Counted from the stretch's first letter, positions 15,960 to 25,282 are shown. The stretch: 40,462 bases of DNA from Pseudomonas sichuanensis (GCF_003231305.1 NZ_QKVM01000056.1:1-40462); one strand, 5' to 3'. Program-made: numbers and translations. The notes: generated by a model from the letters alone, not told the origin.

Positions 15960-18470
15960 TCATCCGCGACCTGCGGCGTGATGCTCGACCAACGCCACCT
16001 CGCCCTGGCGACAGACACTCTGTACCTGTCGATACCCTTGTGCAGGCGCCTCGCCCGCCAGTGCCAACAGCGCCCGACACTGCTGCGAGGCATTGGCGCC
16101 CCAGCGTACGGTCAGCGCCCCCACGTCTCCTTCGAATGCCAGCAACGCCTGCCCGCCAGGGCCGACCACGCCGACCGTGCGCTGCGCTCCGTCCACCACC
16201 TGGGCGCCGAACGGCGGCAGCCCACCGTCCTCCAGGCGCAGGTTGAGCAACACCTTCTCCACCCGCTGCGCGGCGAACTCGGCCTTGACCACCGCCCCCC
16301 GGCGCGGCACCACGTTGGTGACGCCGTTCTCGATCTCGGTGCTGTGGTCCAGCCCGCTGGTATCCAGGCTCACACGGTTCTTGCGGTACGGCGTGAGGTA
16401 GGGGATCAGCGCATAGCCGCGGCTGTCGGTTCGGGTACCCGGTGCATTGCCAAGGCCCACACCCGGGGTGTCGGCCACATGCACCAGCCCCAGGGTTTCG
16501 CCCAGGGTCTGGCCCAGGGCGATGCCGCCGCCGTGGGCCAGCAATGAGCCCGAGGCGCTGACGTTGACCTGCTGGTAGCGCTCGCCGGCACTCACGCCAG
16601 CGCCCAGTTGCGCGAACGGCGCCAGGTAGTTGAGCGAGGCCGAGCCACTGCCACCGGAACGCTCGGCATGGCTGGCATCCACCGCGTAGTTGAGGTGCCC
16701 GTCCCGGCCTCGGTAGCCGGCACGCTGGTCGTAGCTGCCGTCGTTGTTGCGGCTCAGTGCCAGGTTGCCACTGCTGCCCCGCCCCAGCGGGATCGAAACG
16801 TTGAAGCTGATCAGGCTCGACTGGCCATAGGAGTCCACCAGGCTCTTGCTGGCGTACAGGCCATAGCTCACCCCCCGGTGCACGGTGTTGACGCCCAGTT
16901 GCAACTGGCGCTCGCGGCGCGAGGTGTTCCAGTAGTCCTGCTGGCTGAGGTCCAGGTACAGCGAGGTGCTGCCGAAATTCTGGTTGATGCTGGCCTGCAC
17001 CCGGCTGCGCTTGGTCATGCGGTTGAAGTCATCGCCCTGATGCTGCCACACCGCCTCGCTGAAATCGCGGTAGCCCTCGGTGGAGTAGCGATAACCGGCG
17101 AAACGCACCGAGGTGCCGGTGGCGAACGCCTTGCCGTAGCGGATGCCATAGCTGCGCCCCTGCTCGGTACGGCCATCGCGGCCTTCGGTGCGGGCCTGGG
17201 TCACATCCAGCGAAATGGCGCCGAGGCTGCCAAGGTTCTTGCCCAGCCCCAATTGCGTCGCACGGTAGAAGTCGTTGCCCAGCAGGCCGCCGGACAGCGT
17301 GTAGTCGTAGGGCAGGCCATAGGCCAGCGTGGCCTGGGCCAGGCCCGGTCGGTTGCCGTTTTCGGCGGCGGCGTTGTACTCGCCAACGGTCAGGCCATAG
17401 CGCCAGGTGTTCTCGCGCAGCAGGTTACCGAGGGTGGCGTACGGCTGGGTGAAGCTGCGCTCACGGCCATCGGCCTCGGTGATGATCACCTCGAGGTCAC
17501 CGCTGCCGCTGGAGGCGTTGAGGTCGTTGATCTCGAACGGCCCAGGCGGCACGTAGGTGGTGTACAGCGAATAGCCGTTGTGGCGCACCTCGACCCGCGC
17601 GCGGGTTTCGGCCACGCCGCGAATCACCGGCGCATAGCCCTGCATCGAGTCCGGCAACATGCCGATGTCGCTGGCCACCTGCACGCCACGAAACGGCAGG
17701 CTGTCGAACACATCACCGGCCGTGAAGCTCTCGCCGAGGGTGAAGGTGCCGAAGCTGCCCGGCAGGTCGGTTTGCGCGTAGCTGGTCGAACGCTGCCACT
17801 GACGCTGACCGTTCTGGTCCTGGATGTAGCTGCCGTTGGAGCGCAGGCGCCAGCCGGCGAGGTTGAGGCCGCCATTGAGGTACAGGCTGAACTGGTTGTG
17901 CTCGCCCTGCCCCGCCGTGTGCCCTTGCGAGCCAGTGAACTGGTAGTTGAGCAGCCCGGCGTTGATGCCTGCGTCCCATTCTTGCGGCGCCACGTAGCCC
18001 GCTGCGTCGCGACGCAGCGCCACCTGCGGCACGCTGATGTCCAGCGCCAGGTACGCGGGATCGAAGGTCACCAGAGCGCCTTCGACCGCCTGCTGCAGGT
18101 CGACGCAGTCCAGCGTGCCCAGTTCGCGCTGGTCGATGAACGCGGCCAGCTTCACGCCCATGGCGTCGAGCATCGCCGGGCTCAGGCAGGCACGCACCTC
18201 GCCGTTGCCGGCATCGTCAAAGCGCAGTTCGCGGCGGTCGTAGAAGCTCTGGTTCAGGCGGATGGTCACCTGGTGCAGGCCCGGAGGTACCTGGGCGTTG
18301 TGGGCGATGGCTTCCAGGTCCAGGTTGGGGCCGGCCGAGCCGCCACCGAAGGGCTGCATGAAGCTGCTGTCGAAGGTCACCGCCTGTGCACAGGGCAAGC
18401 CGGCGCCGAGCAGACAGGCGAGCAGGGCTGGGCCGCCGGCATGACGCCGGTGGCAGAGAATCTTGGGCAT
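15960..18470 (-). CDS. Fimbrial outer-membrane usher protein (FimD/PapC family)
   Basis: An 836-residue protein with a signal peptide ending near AQA at residue 30. Next come the N-terminal chaperone-binding domain (VTFDSSFMQPFGGG start; RACLSPAMLDAMGV), a large beta-barrel with the plug (GVQVASDIGMLPDSMQGYAPVIRGVAE is the usual family stretch), and two C-terminal beta domains. It forms the pore that assembles and exports subunits delivered by the chaperone. Its stop overlaps an ATG in front of the adhesin gene. The length is normal for the family and no frameshift is seen. Confidence 0.93.
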   Translation of the reverse strand: MPKILCHRRHAGGPALLACLLGAGLPCAQAVTFDSSFMQPFGGGSAGPNLDLEAIAHNAQVPPGLHQVTIRLNQSFYDRRELRFDDAGNGEVRACLSPAMLDAMGVKLAAFIDQRELGTLDCVDLQQAVEGALVTFDPAYLALDISVPQVALRRDAAGYVAPQEWDAGINAGLLNYQFTGSQGHTAGQGEHNQFSLYLNGGLNLAGWRLRSNGSYIQDQNGQRQWQRSTSYAQTDLPGSFGTFTLGESFTAGDVFDSLPFRGVQVASDIGMLPDSMQGYAPVIRGVAETRARVEVRHNGYSLYTTYVPPGPFEINDLNASSGSGDLEVIITEADGRERSFTQPYATLGNLLRENTWRYGLTVGEYNAAAENGNRPGLAQATLAYGLPYDYTLSGGLLGNDFYRATQLGLGKNLGSLGAISLDVTQARTEGRDGRTEQGRSYGIRYGKAFATGTSVRFAGYRYSTEGYRDFSEAVWQHQGDDFNRMTKRSRVQASINQNFGSTSLYLDLSQQDYWNTSRRERQLQLGVNTVHRGVSYGLYASKSLVDSYGQSSLISFNVSIPLGRGSSGNLALSRNNDGSYDQRAGYRGRDGHLNYAVDASHAERSGGSGSASLNYLAPFAQLGAGVSAGERYQQVNVSASGSLLAHGGGIALGQTLGETLGLVHVADTPGVGLGNAPGTRTDSRGYALIPYLTPYRKNRVSLDTSGLDHSTEIENGVTNVVPRRGAVVKAEFAAQRVEKVLLNLRLEDGGLPPFGAQVVDGAQRTVGVVGPGGQALLAFEGDVGALTVRWGANASQQCRALLALAGEAPAQGYRQVQSVCRQGEVALVEHHAAGRG

Positions 18471-18501
18471 TGCGGTTACTCGATCAAAGTGCGGGCGCCA
18501 G

Positions 18502-19230
18502 TCAGCGCGCAGCGGTAAGGCTGACCCGTTCGGGCTTGGTGTAGCCGCCGAAGTCGTTGATCACCGAGAACTCGACGCTGTTCGGCGTCCAGCCCAGGCG
18601 CGGGGCGATGGCGTACTGGCGGGTGGAGAACGGCGCCACCATCACCGGCTTGTCGATTTCGCTGTCGCGCCCGCCGTCGGCCACCTTGATATGGATGAAC
18701 GAGACGTGGAACGGCGTTGGGTTGTACACCTGCAGGCGCGCTTCGCCGGCCTCCTGGCGGATCGCCCACTCCAGCCGTGGCAGGGCCTCGAGCAGGCTGC
18801 CCTGCAACCCTTTGGGCCGGTAGAACAGCTTGATCCGCGTGCGCAGGGCGATCTTCAGGGTGTTGCCGTCGTCGTTGCTGGCGGCGGGGATTTCCTGGGC
18901 GTTGAAGTAGAACACCGACTCGCGATCGGTCGGCAGGTTGTGCGCGGTCGGCACGATACGCACCATCTGCTCCTTCATCGCATCCAGCCGGAACAGCGGC
19001 GGTGTGGCAATGAACGGCGCGCTGATGGCGTGGTCGTCTTCTTCGGTGTTGACCCAGGCCTGCACGGCGTAGGGTTTATCGGTGCCGTTGCCGGCGGTGA
19101 TCGATGCATCGCGCTTGCTGGCATCGAAGATGATGCGCGTGCCGCTCAGGGTCACTCCAGCCTGCGCCGTAGGCAGCAGTGCCAGCAGCAACGCGCCGGC
19201 CAGCCACCTGTGCGAATGAGTGCGGAACAT
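18502..19230 (-). CDS. Periplasmic fimbrial chaperone (PapD/FimC family)
   Basis: A 242-residue protein with a signal peptide (MFRTHSHRWLAGALLLALLPTAQA by position 24) followed by two immunoglobulin-like domains. The pilin-anchoring arginine in GTRIIFD and lysine in TRIKLFYRP match the R8 and K112 pair of PapD, and the QVYNPTPFHVSF stretch is typical of domain 2. It caps pilin subunits by donor-strand complementation and brings them to the usher. AAGGGGG lies 5 bases before the ATG at 19230. It is 31 bases upstream of the usher gene and 60 bases past the pilin stop. Confidence 0.93.
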   Translation of the reverse strand: MFRTHSHRWLAGALLLALLPTAQAGVTLSGTRIIFDASKRDASITAGNGTDKPYAVQAWVNTEEDDHAISAPFIATPPLFRLDAMKEQMVRIVPTAHNLPTDRESVFYFNAQEIPAASNDDGNTLKIALRTRIKLFYRPKGLQGSLLEALPRLEWAIRQEAGEARLQVYNPTPFHVSFIHIKVADGGRDSEIDKPVMVAPFSTRQYAIAPRLGWTPNSVEFSVINDFGGYTKPERVSLTAAR

Positions 19231-19259
19231 CACAGCCCCCTTGGTTTCAAGGTGAGCCA

Positions 19260-19275
19260 CGCCCTGCACAGGGCG
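19260..19275 (-). terminator. Stem-loop between pilin and chaperone genes
   Basis: CGCCCTG pairs perfectly with CAGGGCG around two bases, directly after the pilin stop, with no T run. Such intercistronic hairpins commonly let the major pilin be expressed in excess over the assembly genes by partial termination or by protecting the pilin messenger end; that role is inferred here. Confidence 0.5.
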
Positions 19276-19290
19276 CGGCTGCAGCCCGGT

Positions 19291-19839
19291 TTACTGGATG
19301 TTCACGGTGAACTGCGCCTTGGCGTTGGCCGGGCCAGGGGTGGCCGCGCCAGTGGCGATGTAGTTGGCGGTGAAGCGCAGGGGTTGGCTGAGGTTGGCGT
19401 ACTCGGCCGACGGCTCGGACACCGGCAGTTCGGTACCGCTGAAATCGCGCAGTTGCACGGCCACGTTGCTGGCGGCACCGGCCACCGGCTCCAGCGCCAG
19501 CCATTGGCCCGAGGCGCCAGCGGAGCCGGTGATCGGCAGGAAGGTCACGGTGGCGGCTTTGCCGGTGATATCGCAACCTGGGTCGCTGGCGTCCACCTGC
19601 AGGGTGAACGAGCCACCGCCGGCCACGTCGCCGGCCTTGGCCAGGCTGCTCACCGGCACTTCGTCGCCGAGCTTGACCACGCCCTTGGCGCCGCCGGTGC
19701 CGTTGCCCACTTCGATGGCGCAGGTGCTGTTGACGATGGTGCCTTCAAAGCTGATCTCGCCATCGGCAGCTTGTGCGAACTGGCTCGCGCCCACCAATGC
19801 CACTGCGGCGACCAGGCCGCTCAAGGTTACCTTTTTCAT
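19291..19839 (-). CDS. Major fimbrial subunit (type 1-like pilin)
   Basis: A 182-residue pilin with a signal peptide cleaved near AQAA at position 24. The mature protein begins ADGEISFEGTIVNSTCAI, the usual start of this family. The cysteine pair (STCAIE and DPGCDI) should give the conserved disulfide. The C-terminal strand ends AQFTVNIQ and lacks the usual penultimate tyrosine. AGGGAG lies before the ATG at 19839; the frame is open 43 codons upstream but without signal. It is the first gene of the operon pilin-chaperone-usher-adhesin and divergent from the efflux operon. Confidence 0.92.
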   Translation of the reverse strand: MKKVTLSGLVAAVALVGASQFAQAADGEISFEGTIVNSTCAIEVGNGTGGAKGVVKLGDEVPVSSLAKAGDVAGGGSFTLQVDASDPGCDITGKAATVTFLPITGSAGASGQWLALEPVAGAASNVAVQLRDFSGTELPVSEPSAEYANLSQPLRFTANYIATGAATPGPANAKAQFTVNIQ

Positions 19840-20111
19840 GGATGCTCCCTTTATGATGCTGCGCACGTAGCGCCTTGATGATTCGTGCAACGGCAACCGT
19901 GGGTGGCAGCCGAGTGCGAGGGGCATCATGCCGTGGCCGACAAGTCGGGCCATGGCGAAACGGAGCAAGCTGAAGAGGACGTTTTCCCAAGCAAACAGCG
20001 AAATTTCCTAACGCTTGCAATACTGACAGCGCTGACAGCCAGCGGTCACCCTGGCGACCCGATCGGCGCGCTATAAGACACTGTCCCCTTCCCCTTTCCG
20101 GCCACCGCCAC

Positions 20112-21353
20112 ATGACCCGACCCCTGCCCCGCAAAGCCCTGATCCTGCTGCTCGTCGCCGCCCTCGGCGCCACCGCCTGGTGGCTGCGCCCGGCCGCAGA
20201 CACCGCGCACAAGCCGGCTGCCGCCATCCCGGTGCGGGTGGTCGGCGTGGCCCAGCAGGATGTGCCGCGCTACCTCGGCGCCATCGGCTCGGTGCTGTCG
20301 CTGCACAGCGTCGAGGTGCGCCCGCAGGTCGAAGGCGTGCTGACCCAGGTGCTGGTGAAGGAAGGGCAATGGGTGAAGCAGGGCGACCTGCTGGCCACCC
20401 TCGATGACCGGGCGATCCGCGCCAGCCTCGACCAGGCCCGTGCCCAGCTTGGCCAGACCCAGGCGCAACTGCAGGTGGCGCGGGTCAACCTCAAGCGCTA
20501 CCAGTTGCTGAGCAGCGACGACGGCGTGTCGAAGCAGACCCTCGACCAGCAGCAGGCACTGGTGAACCAGTTGCAGGCAACCATCACCGGCGACCAGGCG
20601 GCCATCGACAACGCCGCCGTGCAACTCAGCTATACGCAGATCCGCTCACCGGTAAGCGGCCGCGTGGGCATCCGCAACGTCGACCCGGGCAACCTGGTGC
20701 GCACCAGCGACACTCAAGGCCTGTTCAGCGTCACCCAGATCGACCCGATCGCCGTGGAGTTCGCCCTGCCCCAGCAAAACCTGCCGACCCTGCACAAACT
20801 GCTCGAAGCCCCCACGCCCGCGGAAGTGGAGGCGTTCATGGATGCCGACGGCGAGCGCAGCCTGCTGGGCAAGGGCCACCTGGCGCTGATCGACAACCAG
20901 GTATCGGCCAACACCGGCACGGTGCGGGTCAAGGCCGAGTTCGACAACAAGGACGGCCACCTGTGGCCCGGGCAACTGGTGACCGTGCGCCTGCTCACGG
21001 CAGTGGACGAGAACGCCCTGGTGGTGCCGCCACCGGTGGTGCAACGCAGCATCGACGGGCACTTCGTTTACCGCCTCGATGGCGACAAGGTCGCCGCCGT
21101 GCCGGTGAAAGTGCTGTATCAGGACAGCACGCTGAACGTCGTTGAAGGTGTGAAGCCTGGGGATTGCCTGGTGCTCGATGGCCAGTCGCGGCTTAAGCCC
21201 GGCAGCCGGGTTGAAACCAGCGGACAGTGCGCAGAGCCGCAGCGCCTGGCCGATGGCAATCGCGGGGCAAGCCCGCTCCCACAGCAGCAAGACGTGGGAG
21301 CGGGCTTGCCCCGCGATAGCGTCAGCGCAAACAACCCGGAGCCCCAGCCATGA
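20112..21353 (+). CDS. RND efflux periplasmic adaptor (membrane fusion protein)
   Basis: A 413-residue protein with one N-terminal hydrophobic anchor (about 8-25), a lipoyl half-motif (SVEVRPQVEGVLTQVLVKEGQWVKQGDLLATLDD), an alpha-helical hairpin (about 100-170), the second lipoyl half (YTQIRSPVSGRVGIRNVDPGNLV), and beta-barrel and membrane-proximal domains. It resembles MdtA. The family normally ends near the GSRVETSG position; here about 40 further residues follow, most of them encoded by an in-frame REP pair (21259-21317), reading GASPLP and VGAGLPRD. The stop overlaps the ATG of the pump gene (ATGA). Confidence 0.9.
   Translation: MTRPLPRKALILLLVAALGATAWWLRPAADTAHKPAAAIPVRVVGVAQQDVPRYLGAIGSVLSLHSVEVRPQVEGVLTQVLVKEGQWVKQGDLLATLDDRAIRASLDQARAQLGQTQAQLQVARVNLKRYQLLSSDDGVSKQTLDQQQALVNQLQATITGDQAAIDNAAVQLSYTQIRSPVSGRVGIRNVDPGNLVRTSDTQGLFSVTQIDPIAVEFALPQQNLPTLHKLLEAPTPAEVEAFMDADGERSLLGKGHLALIDNQVSANTGTVRVKAEFDNKDGHLWPGQLVTVRLLTAVDENALVVPPPVVQRSIDGHFVYRLDGDKVAAVPVKVLYQDSTLNVVEGVKPGDCLVLDGQSRLKPGSRVETSGQCAEPQRLADGNRGASPLPQQQDVGAGLPRDSVSANNPEPQP
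21259..21317. repeat. REP pair inside the adaptor reading frame
   Basis: Standard REP cores at 21259-21282 and 21294-21317 in inverse orientation lie wholly inside the 3' end of the adaptor gene. The frame stays open through both copies, so they are translated as a short Gly/Pro/Arg-rich tail. Confidence 0.88.
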
Positions 21354-24300
21354 ACACCCGCAACGGCGTGTCGGCCTGGTGCATCGACCACCCCATCGCT
21401 ACCCTGCTGCTGACCTTCGCCCTGGTGCTGCTGGGCGCCATCGCCTTCCCGCGCCTGCCGGTGGCGCCGCTGCCCGAAGCCGACTTCCCGACCATCCAGG
21501 TCACCGCCCAGCTGCCCGGCGCCAGCCCCGAGACCATGGCGTCCTCGGTGGCCACGCCCCTGGAGGTGCAGTTCAGCGCCATCCCCGGCATGACCCAGAT
21601 GACCAGCAGCAGCGCCCTGGGTTCGACCAACCTGACCTTGCAGTTCACCCTCGACAAGAACATCGACACCGCCGCCCAGGAAGTCCAGGCGGCGATCAAC
21701 ACCGCCACCGCGCGCCTGCCCCAGGACATGCCCAGCCCGCCGACCTGGCGCAAGGTCAACCCGGCCGACAGCCCGGTGCTGATCCTCACCGTCAGCTCGG
21801 TGCAGATGCCCGGCAACGAGCTCAGCGACTACGCCGAAACCCTGCTGGCGCGCCAGCTCAGCCAGATCGACGGGGTCGGCCTGATCAACATCACCGGCCA
21901 GTTGCGCCCGGCCATCCGCGTGCAGGCCCAGCCCGAGAAGCTCGCCGCCATCGGCCTGACCCTCGCCGATATCCGCCTGGCCATCCAGCAGACCAGCCTG
22001 AACCTGGCCAAGGGCGCGCTGTATGGCGAGCACAGCGTGTCGACCATCGCTGCCAACGACCAGCTGTTCCACCCCGAGGACTATGCGCGGTTGATCGTCA
22101 GCTACCGCAACGGCGCCCCCGTGCATCTTGCCGACGTGGCCAAGGTGATCAACGGCGCCGAGAACGCCTACGTCAAGGCGTGGTCGGGCGACCAGCCGGG
22201 GCTCAACCTGGTGATCTTCCGTCAGCCCGGGGCGAACATCGTCGACACCGTGGACCGGGTGCTCGATGCCCTGCCGCGCCTGCAGGGAATGCTGCCGGCC
22301 TCGGTGGAGGTGTCGGTGCTGCAGGACCGCACCCAGACCATCCGCGCCTCGCTGCACGAGGTGGAGCTGACCTTGATGATCGCGGTGGCCCTAGTGATCG
22401 GGGTGATGGCGCTGTTCCTGCGCCAGTGGTCGGCAACCATGGTGGTGTCCAGCGTGCTGGGCGTGTCGCTGATCGCCAGCTGCGCATTGATGTACGTGTT
22501 CGGCTTCAGCCTCAACAACCTGACCCTGGTGGCCATCGTCATCGCCGTGGGCTTCGTGGTCGACGACGCCATCGTGGTGGTGGAGAACATCCACCGCCAC
22601 CTGGAGGCCGGCGACGACAGCCGCACCGCCGCGCTCAAGGGCGCCGGCGAAATCGGCTTCACCGTGGTGTCGATAAGCTTCTCGCTGATTGCCGCGTTCA
22701 TCCCGCTGCTGTTCATGGGCGGCGTGGTCGGGCGGCTGTTCAAGGAGTTCGCCCTGACCGCCACGGCGACCATCCTGATTTCGGTGGTGGTGTCGCTGAC
22801 CCTGGCGCCGACGCTGTGCGCGCTGTTCATGCGCAAGCCACCACAGGAGCAGCACGGCGGTTTCGGCCAGCGCCTGCTGGGCTGGTACGAGAAAGGCCTG
22901 GACCGTGCCCTGGCGCACCAACGCCTCACCCTCGGCATCTTCGGCATCACTCTCGCCCTGGCGGTGGTCGGCTATGTCGGCATCCCCAAGGGCTTCTTCC
23001 CGCTGCAGGACACCGGCTTCATCCTCGGCACCACCGAGGCGGCGGCGGACGTGTCATACCCCGCCATGATCGAAAAACACCTGGCCCTGGCCAAGATCAT
23101 CGGCGACGACCCGGCGGTGCGCGCGTTCTCCCATTCGGTGGGGGTGACCGGCAGCAACCAGACCATCGCCAACGGCCGCTTCTGGATCTCGCTCAAGCCC
23201 CGCGGCGAACGCGATGTCTCGGCCAGCGAATTCATCGACCGCCTGCGGCCCAAGCTGGCCCAGGTGCCCGGCATCGTCCTGTACATGCGCGCAGGCCAGG
23301 ACATCAACCTCAGCTCCGGCCCTTCGCGCACCCAGTACCAGTACGTGCTCAAGAGCAACGACGGCGTGGCGCTGAACCTGTGGACCCAGCGCCTGACCGA
23401 GCGGCTGCGGGAAAACCCGGCGCTGCGTGACCTGTCCAACGACCTGCAACTGGGCGCCAGCGTCACCCGCATCGACATCGACCGCCAGGCCGCGGCGCGC
23501 TTCGGCCTGACCACCACCGATGTCGACCAGGCGCTGTACGACGCCTTCGGCCAGCGCCAGATCAGCGAGTTCCAGACCGAGACCAACCAGTACAAGGTGA
23601 TCCTCGAGCTGGACGCCCGCCAGCGCGGCAAGGCCGAAAGCCTCAACTACTTCTACCTGCGCTCGCCGCTGTCGGGCGAGATGGTGCCGCTGTCGGCACT
23701 GGCCCACGTGGCACCGCCCAGCACCGGGCCGCTGTCGATCAGCCACGACGGCCTGTTCCCCGCCGCCAACCTGTCGTTCAACCTGGCCCCCGGCGTGGCC
23801 CTGGGCGATGCGGTGCAGATCCTCGAGCGCACCCAGCGCGAGCTGGGCATGCCCGACTCGATCGCCGGCAACTTCCAGGGCGCGGCCCAGGCATTCCAGA
23901 GCTCGCTGTCGAGCCAGCCGTACCTGATCCTCGCCGCGCTGGTGGCGGTGTACATCATCCTCGGCGTGCTCTACGAGAGCTTCGTGCACCCGCTGACCAT
24001 CATCTCCACCCTGCCCTCGGCGGGCCTGGGGGCGATCATCCTGCTGTGGGGCACCGGGCAGGACTTCAGCATCATGGGGCTGATCGGCGTGGTGCTGCTG
24101 ATCGGCATCGTCAAGAAGAACGGCATCCTGCTGATCGACTTCGCCCTCGAGGCCCAGCGCCACCACGGCATGACGCCCGAACAGGCGATCCGCCAGGCGT
24201 GCCTGGTGCGTTTTCGCCCGATCATCATGACCACCCTGGCCGCGCTGCTCGGCGCGGTGCCGCTGATGTTCGGCTTCGGCGCCGGCGCCGAGCTGCGCCA

Positions 24301-24448
24301 GCCACTGGGCATCGCGGTGGTGGGCGGGCTGCTGGTGAGCCAGGCGCTGACGCTGTTCTCCACCCCGGTCATATACTTGGCCCTGGAGCGCCTGTTCCAT
24401 CGCCGCCAGGCCGCCACCGCCACCGCCGCCGCGCCGACCGCCCGCTGA
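21350..24448 (+). CDS. RND multidrug efflux pump, inner-membrane subunit (MdtB/MdtC type)
   Basis: A 1032-residue HAE1-type proton-driven exporter with the usual 12-helix, two-large-loop plan. The proton-relay aspartates D405 and D406 (VVDDAIVVVEN) in helix 4 and K923 (VKKNGILLIDF) in helix 10 correspond to D407, D408 and K940 of AcrB. The N terminus NGVSAWCIDHPIATLLLTFALVLLG and APLPEADFPTIQV are typical of the MdtBC/MuxBC branch, but only one such pump gene is present, whereas MdtBC and MuxBC are pairs. It starts within the adaptor stop, and the response regulator follows after 9 bases. No outer-membrane channel gene is in the operon. Confidence 0.93.
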   Translation: MNTRNGVSAWCIDHPIATLLLTFALVLLGAIAFPRLPVAPLPEADFPTIQVTAQLPGASPETMASSVATPLEVQFSAIPGMTQMTSSSALGSTNLTLQFTLDKNIDTAAQEVQAAINTATARLPQDMPSPPTWRKVNPADSPVLILTVSSVQMPGNELSDYAETLLARQLSQIDGVGLINITGQLRPAIRVQAQPEKLAAIGLTLADIRLAIQQTSLNLAKGALYGEHSVSTIAANDQLFHPEDYARLIVSYRNGAPVHLADVAKVINGAENAYVKAWSGDQPGLNLVIFRQPGANIVDTVDRVLDALPRLQGMLPASVEVSVLQDRTQTIRASLHEVELTLMIAVALVIGVMALFLRQWSATMVVSSVLGVSLIASCALMYVFGFSLNNLTLVAIVIAVGFVVDDAIVVVENIHRHLEAGDDSRTAALKGAGEIGFTVVSISFSLIAAFIPLLFMGGVVGRLFKEFALTATATILISVVVSLTLAPTLCALFMRKPPQEQHGGFGQRLLGWYEKGLDRALAHQRLTLGIFGITLALAVVGYVGIPKGFFPLQDTGFILGTTEAAADVSYPAMIEKHLALAKIIGDDPAVRAFSHSVGVTGSNQTIANGRFWISLKPRGERDVSASEFIDRLRPKLAQVPGIVLYMRAGQDINLSSGPSRTQYQYVLKSNDGVALNLWTQRLTERLRENPALRDLSNDLQLGASVTRIDIDRQAAARFGLTTTDVDQALYDAFGQRQISEFQTETNQYKVILELDARQRGKAESLNYFYLRSPLSGEMVPLSALAHVAPPSTGPLSISHDGLFPAANLSFNLAPGVALGDAVQILERTQRELGMPDSIAGNFQGAAQAFQSSLSSQPYLILAALVAVYIILGVLYESFVHPLTIISTLPSAGLGAIILLWGTGQDFSIMGLIGVVLLIGIVKKNGILLIDFALEAQRHHGMTPEQAIRQACLVRFRPIIMTTLAALLGAVPLMFGFGAGAELRQPLGIAVVGGLLVSQALTLFSTPVIYLALERLFHRRQAATATAAAPTAR

Positions 24449-24457
24449 GACAAGACC

Positions 24458-25129
24458 ATGCGCGTACTGATCATCGAAGACGAAGAAAAAACCGCCGACT
24501 ACCTGCACCGCGGCCTGACCGAGCAGGGCTTTACCGTGGACCTGGCGCGCGACGGCATCGACGGCCTGCACCTGGCCCTGGAAGGCGACTATGCGGTGAT
24601 CGTGCTCGACGTGATGCTGCCGGGCCTGGACGGCTACGGCGTGCTGCGCGCGTTGCGGGCACGCAAGCAGACGCCGGTGATCATGCTCACCGCCCGCGAA
24701 CGGGTCGAGGACCGTATCCATGGCCTGCGCGAAGGCGCCGACGATTACCTGGGCAAGCCGTTCTCGTTCCTGGAACTGGTCGCCCGCCTGCAAGCCCTGA
24801 CCCGGCGCAGCAGCAGCCACGAACCGCTGCAGGTGCAGGTGGCCGACCTGTGGATCGACCTGATGGCGCGCAAGGCCACCCGCGCAGGCCAGCGCCTGGA
24901 GCTGACCGCCAAGGAGTTCTCGCTGCTCAGTGTGCTGGCCCGGCGCCAGGGCGAGATCCTGTCCAAGACGGCCATTGCGGAGCTTGTGTGGGACATCAAT
25001 TTCGACAGTGACGCCAATGTGGTGGAGGTGGCGATCAAGCGCCTGCGCGCCAAGCTCGACGGGCCCTTTGACAACAAGCTGCTGCATACCATCCGAGGCA
25101 TGGGCTATGTCCTGGAAAACCGTGGTTGA
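24458..25129 (+). CDS. OmpR/CopR-family response regulator
   Basis: A 223-residue two-component regulator. The receiver domain (1-120) has E7, D8, phosphoacceptor D51 (VLDVMLPG), the threonine in MLTARE and K in GKPFSF. The C-terminal winged-helix DNA-binding domain (about 125-223; LTAKEFSLLSVLARR, VVEVAIKRLRAKLD, IRGMGYVLE) is of the CopR/CusR/IrlR branch. It is 9 bases after the pump gene and is followed by its kinase; it probably controls the efflux operon. CopR relatives often answer to metals, but the signal here is unknown. Confidence 0.9.
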   Translation: MRVLIIEDEEKTADYLHRGLTEQGFTVDLARDGIDGLHLALEGDYAVIVLDVMLPGLDGYGVLRALRARKQTPVIMLTARERVEDRIHGLREGADDYLGKPFSFLELVARLQALTRRSSSHEPLQVQVADLWIDLMARKATRAGQRLELTAKEFSLLSVLARRQGEILSKTAIAELVWDINFDSDANVVEVAIKRLRAKLDGPFDNKLLHTIRGMGYVLENRG

Positions 25130-25161
25130 TCGCGACAGTGCTCCGTTCACTTGGCGCGGCA

Positions 25162-25248
25162 CGTGGGAGCGGGCTTGCCCCGCGATCCGGCTACCGAGGT
25201 GGATGGCACCGGCTTGCCCGGTATTCGCGGGGCAAGCCCGCTCCCACG
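25162..25248. repeat. Inverted REP pair between regulator and kinase genes
   Basis: Standard REP cores at 25162-25186 and 25225-25248 flank a short middle part (CACCGGCTTGCCCGGT). They fill the gap between the response regulator stop and the kinase start. The kinase frame is open through them, which makes a falsely long N terminus possible in automatic annotation. Confidence 0.88.
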
Positions 25249-25282
25249 AAGACCGCAAAGCAGCCCCGTGGGGGAGATGCCC

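Noticed and set aside
18463..19878. Long plus-strand open frames opposite the fimbrial operon (also 16608-18518)
   Set aside because: They are antisense to clear chaperone, pilin and usher genes with intact motifs, and the product is low-complexity.
25151..25282. Longer N terminus for the sensor kinase
   Set aside because: The extra 44 codons are translated REP sequence and the good ribosome site lies before 25283.
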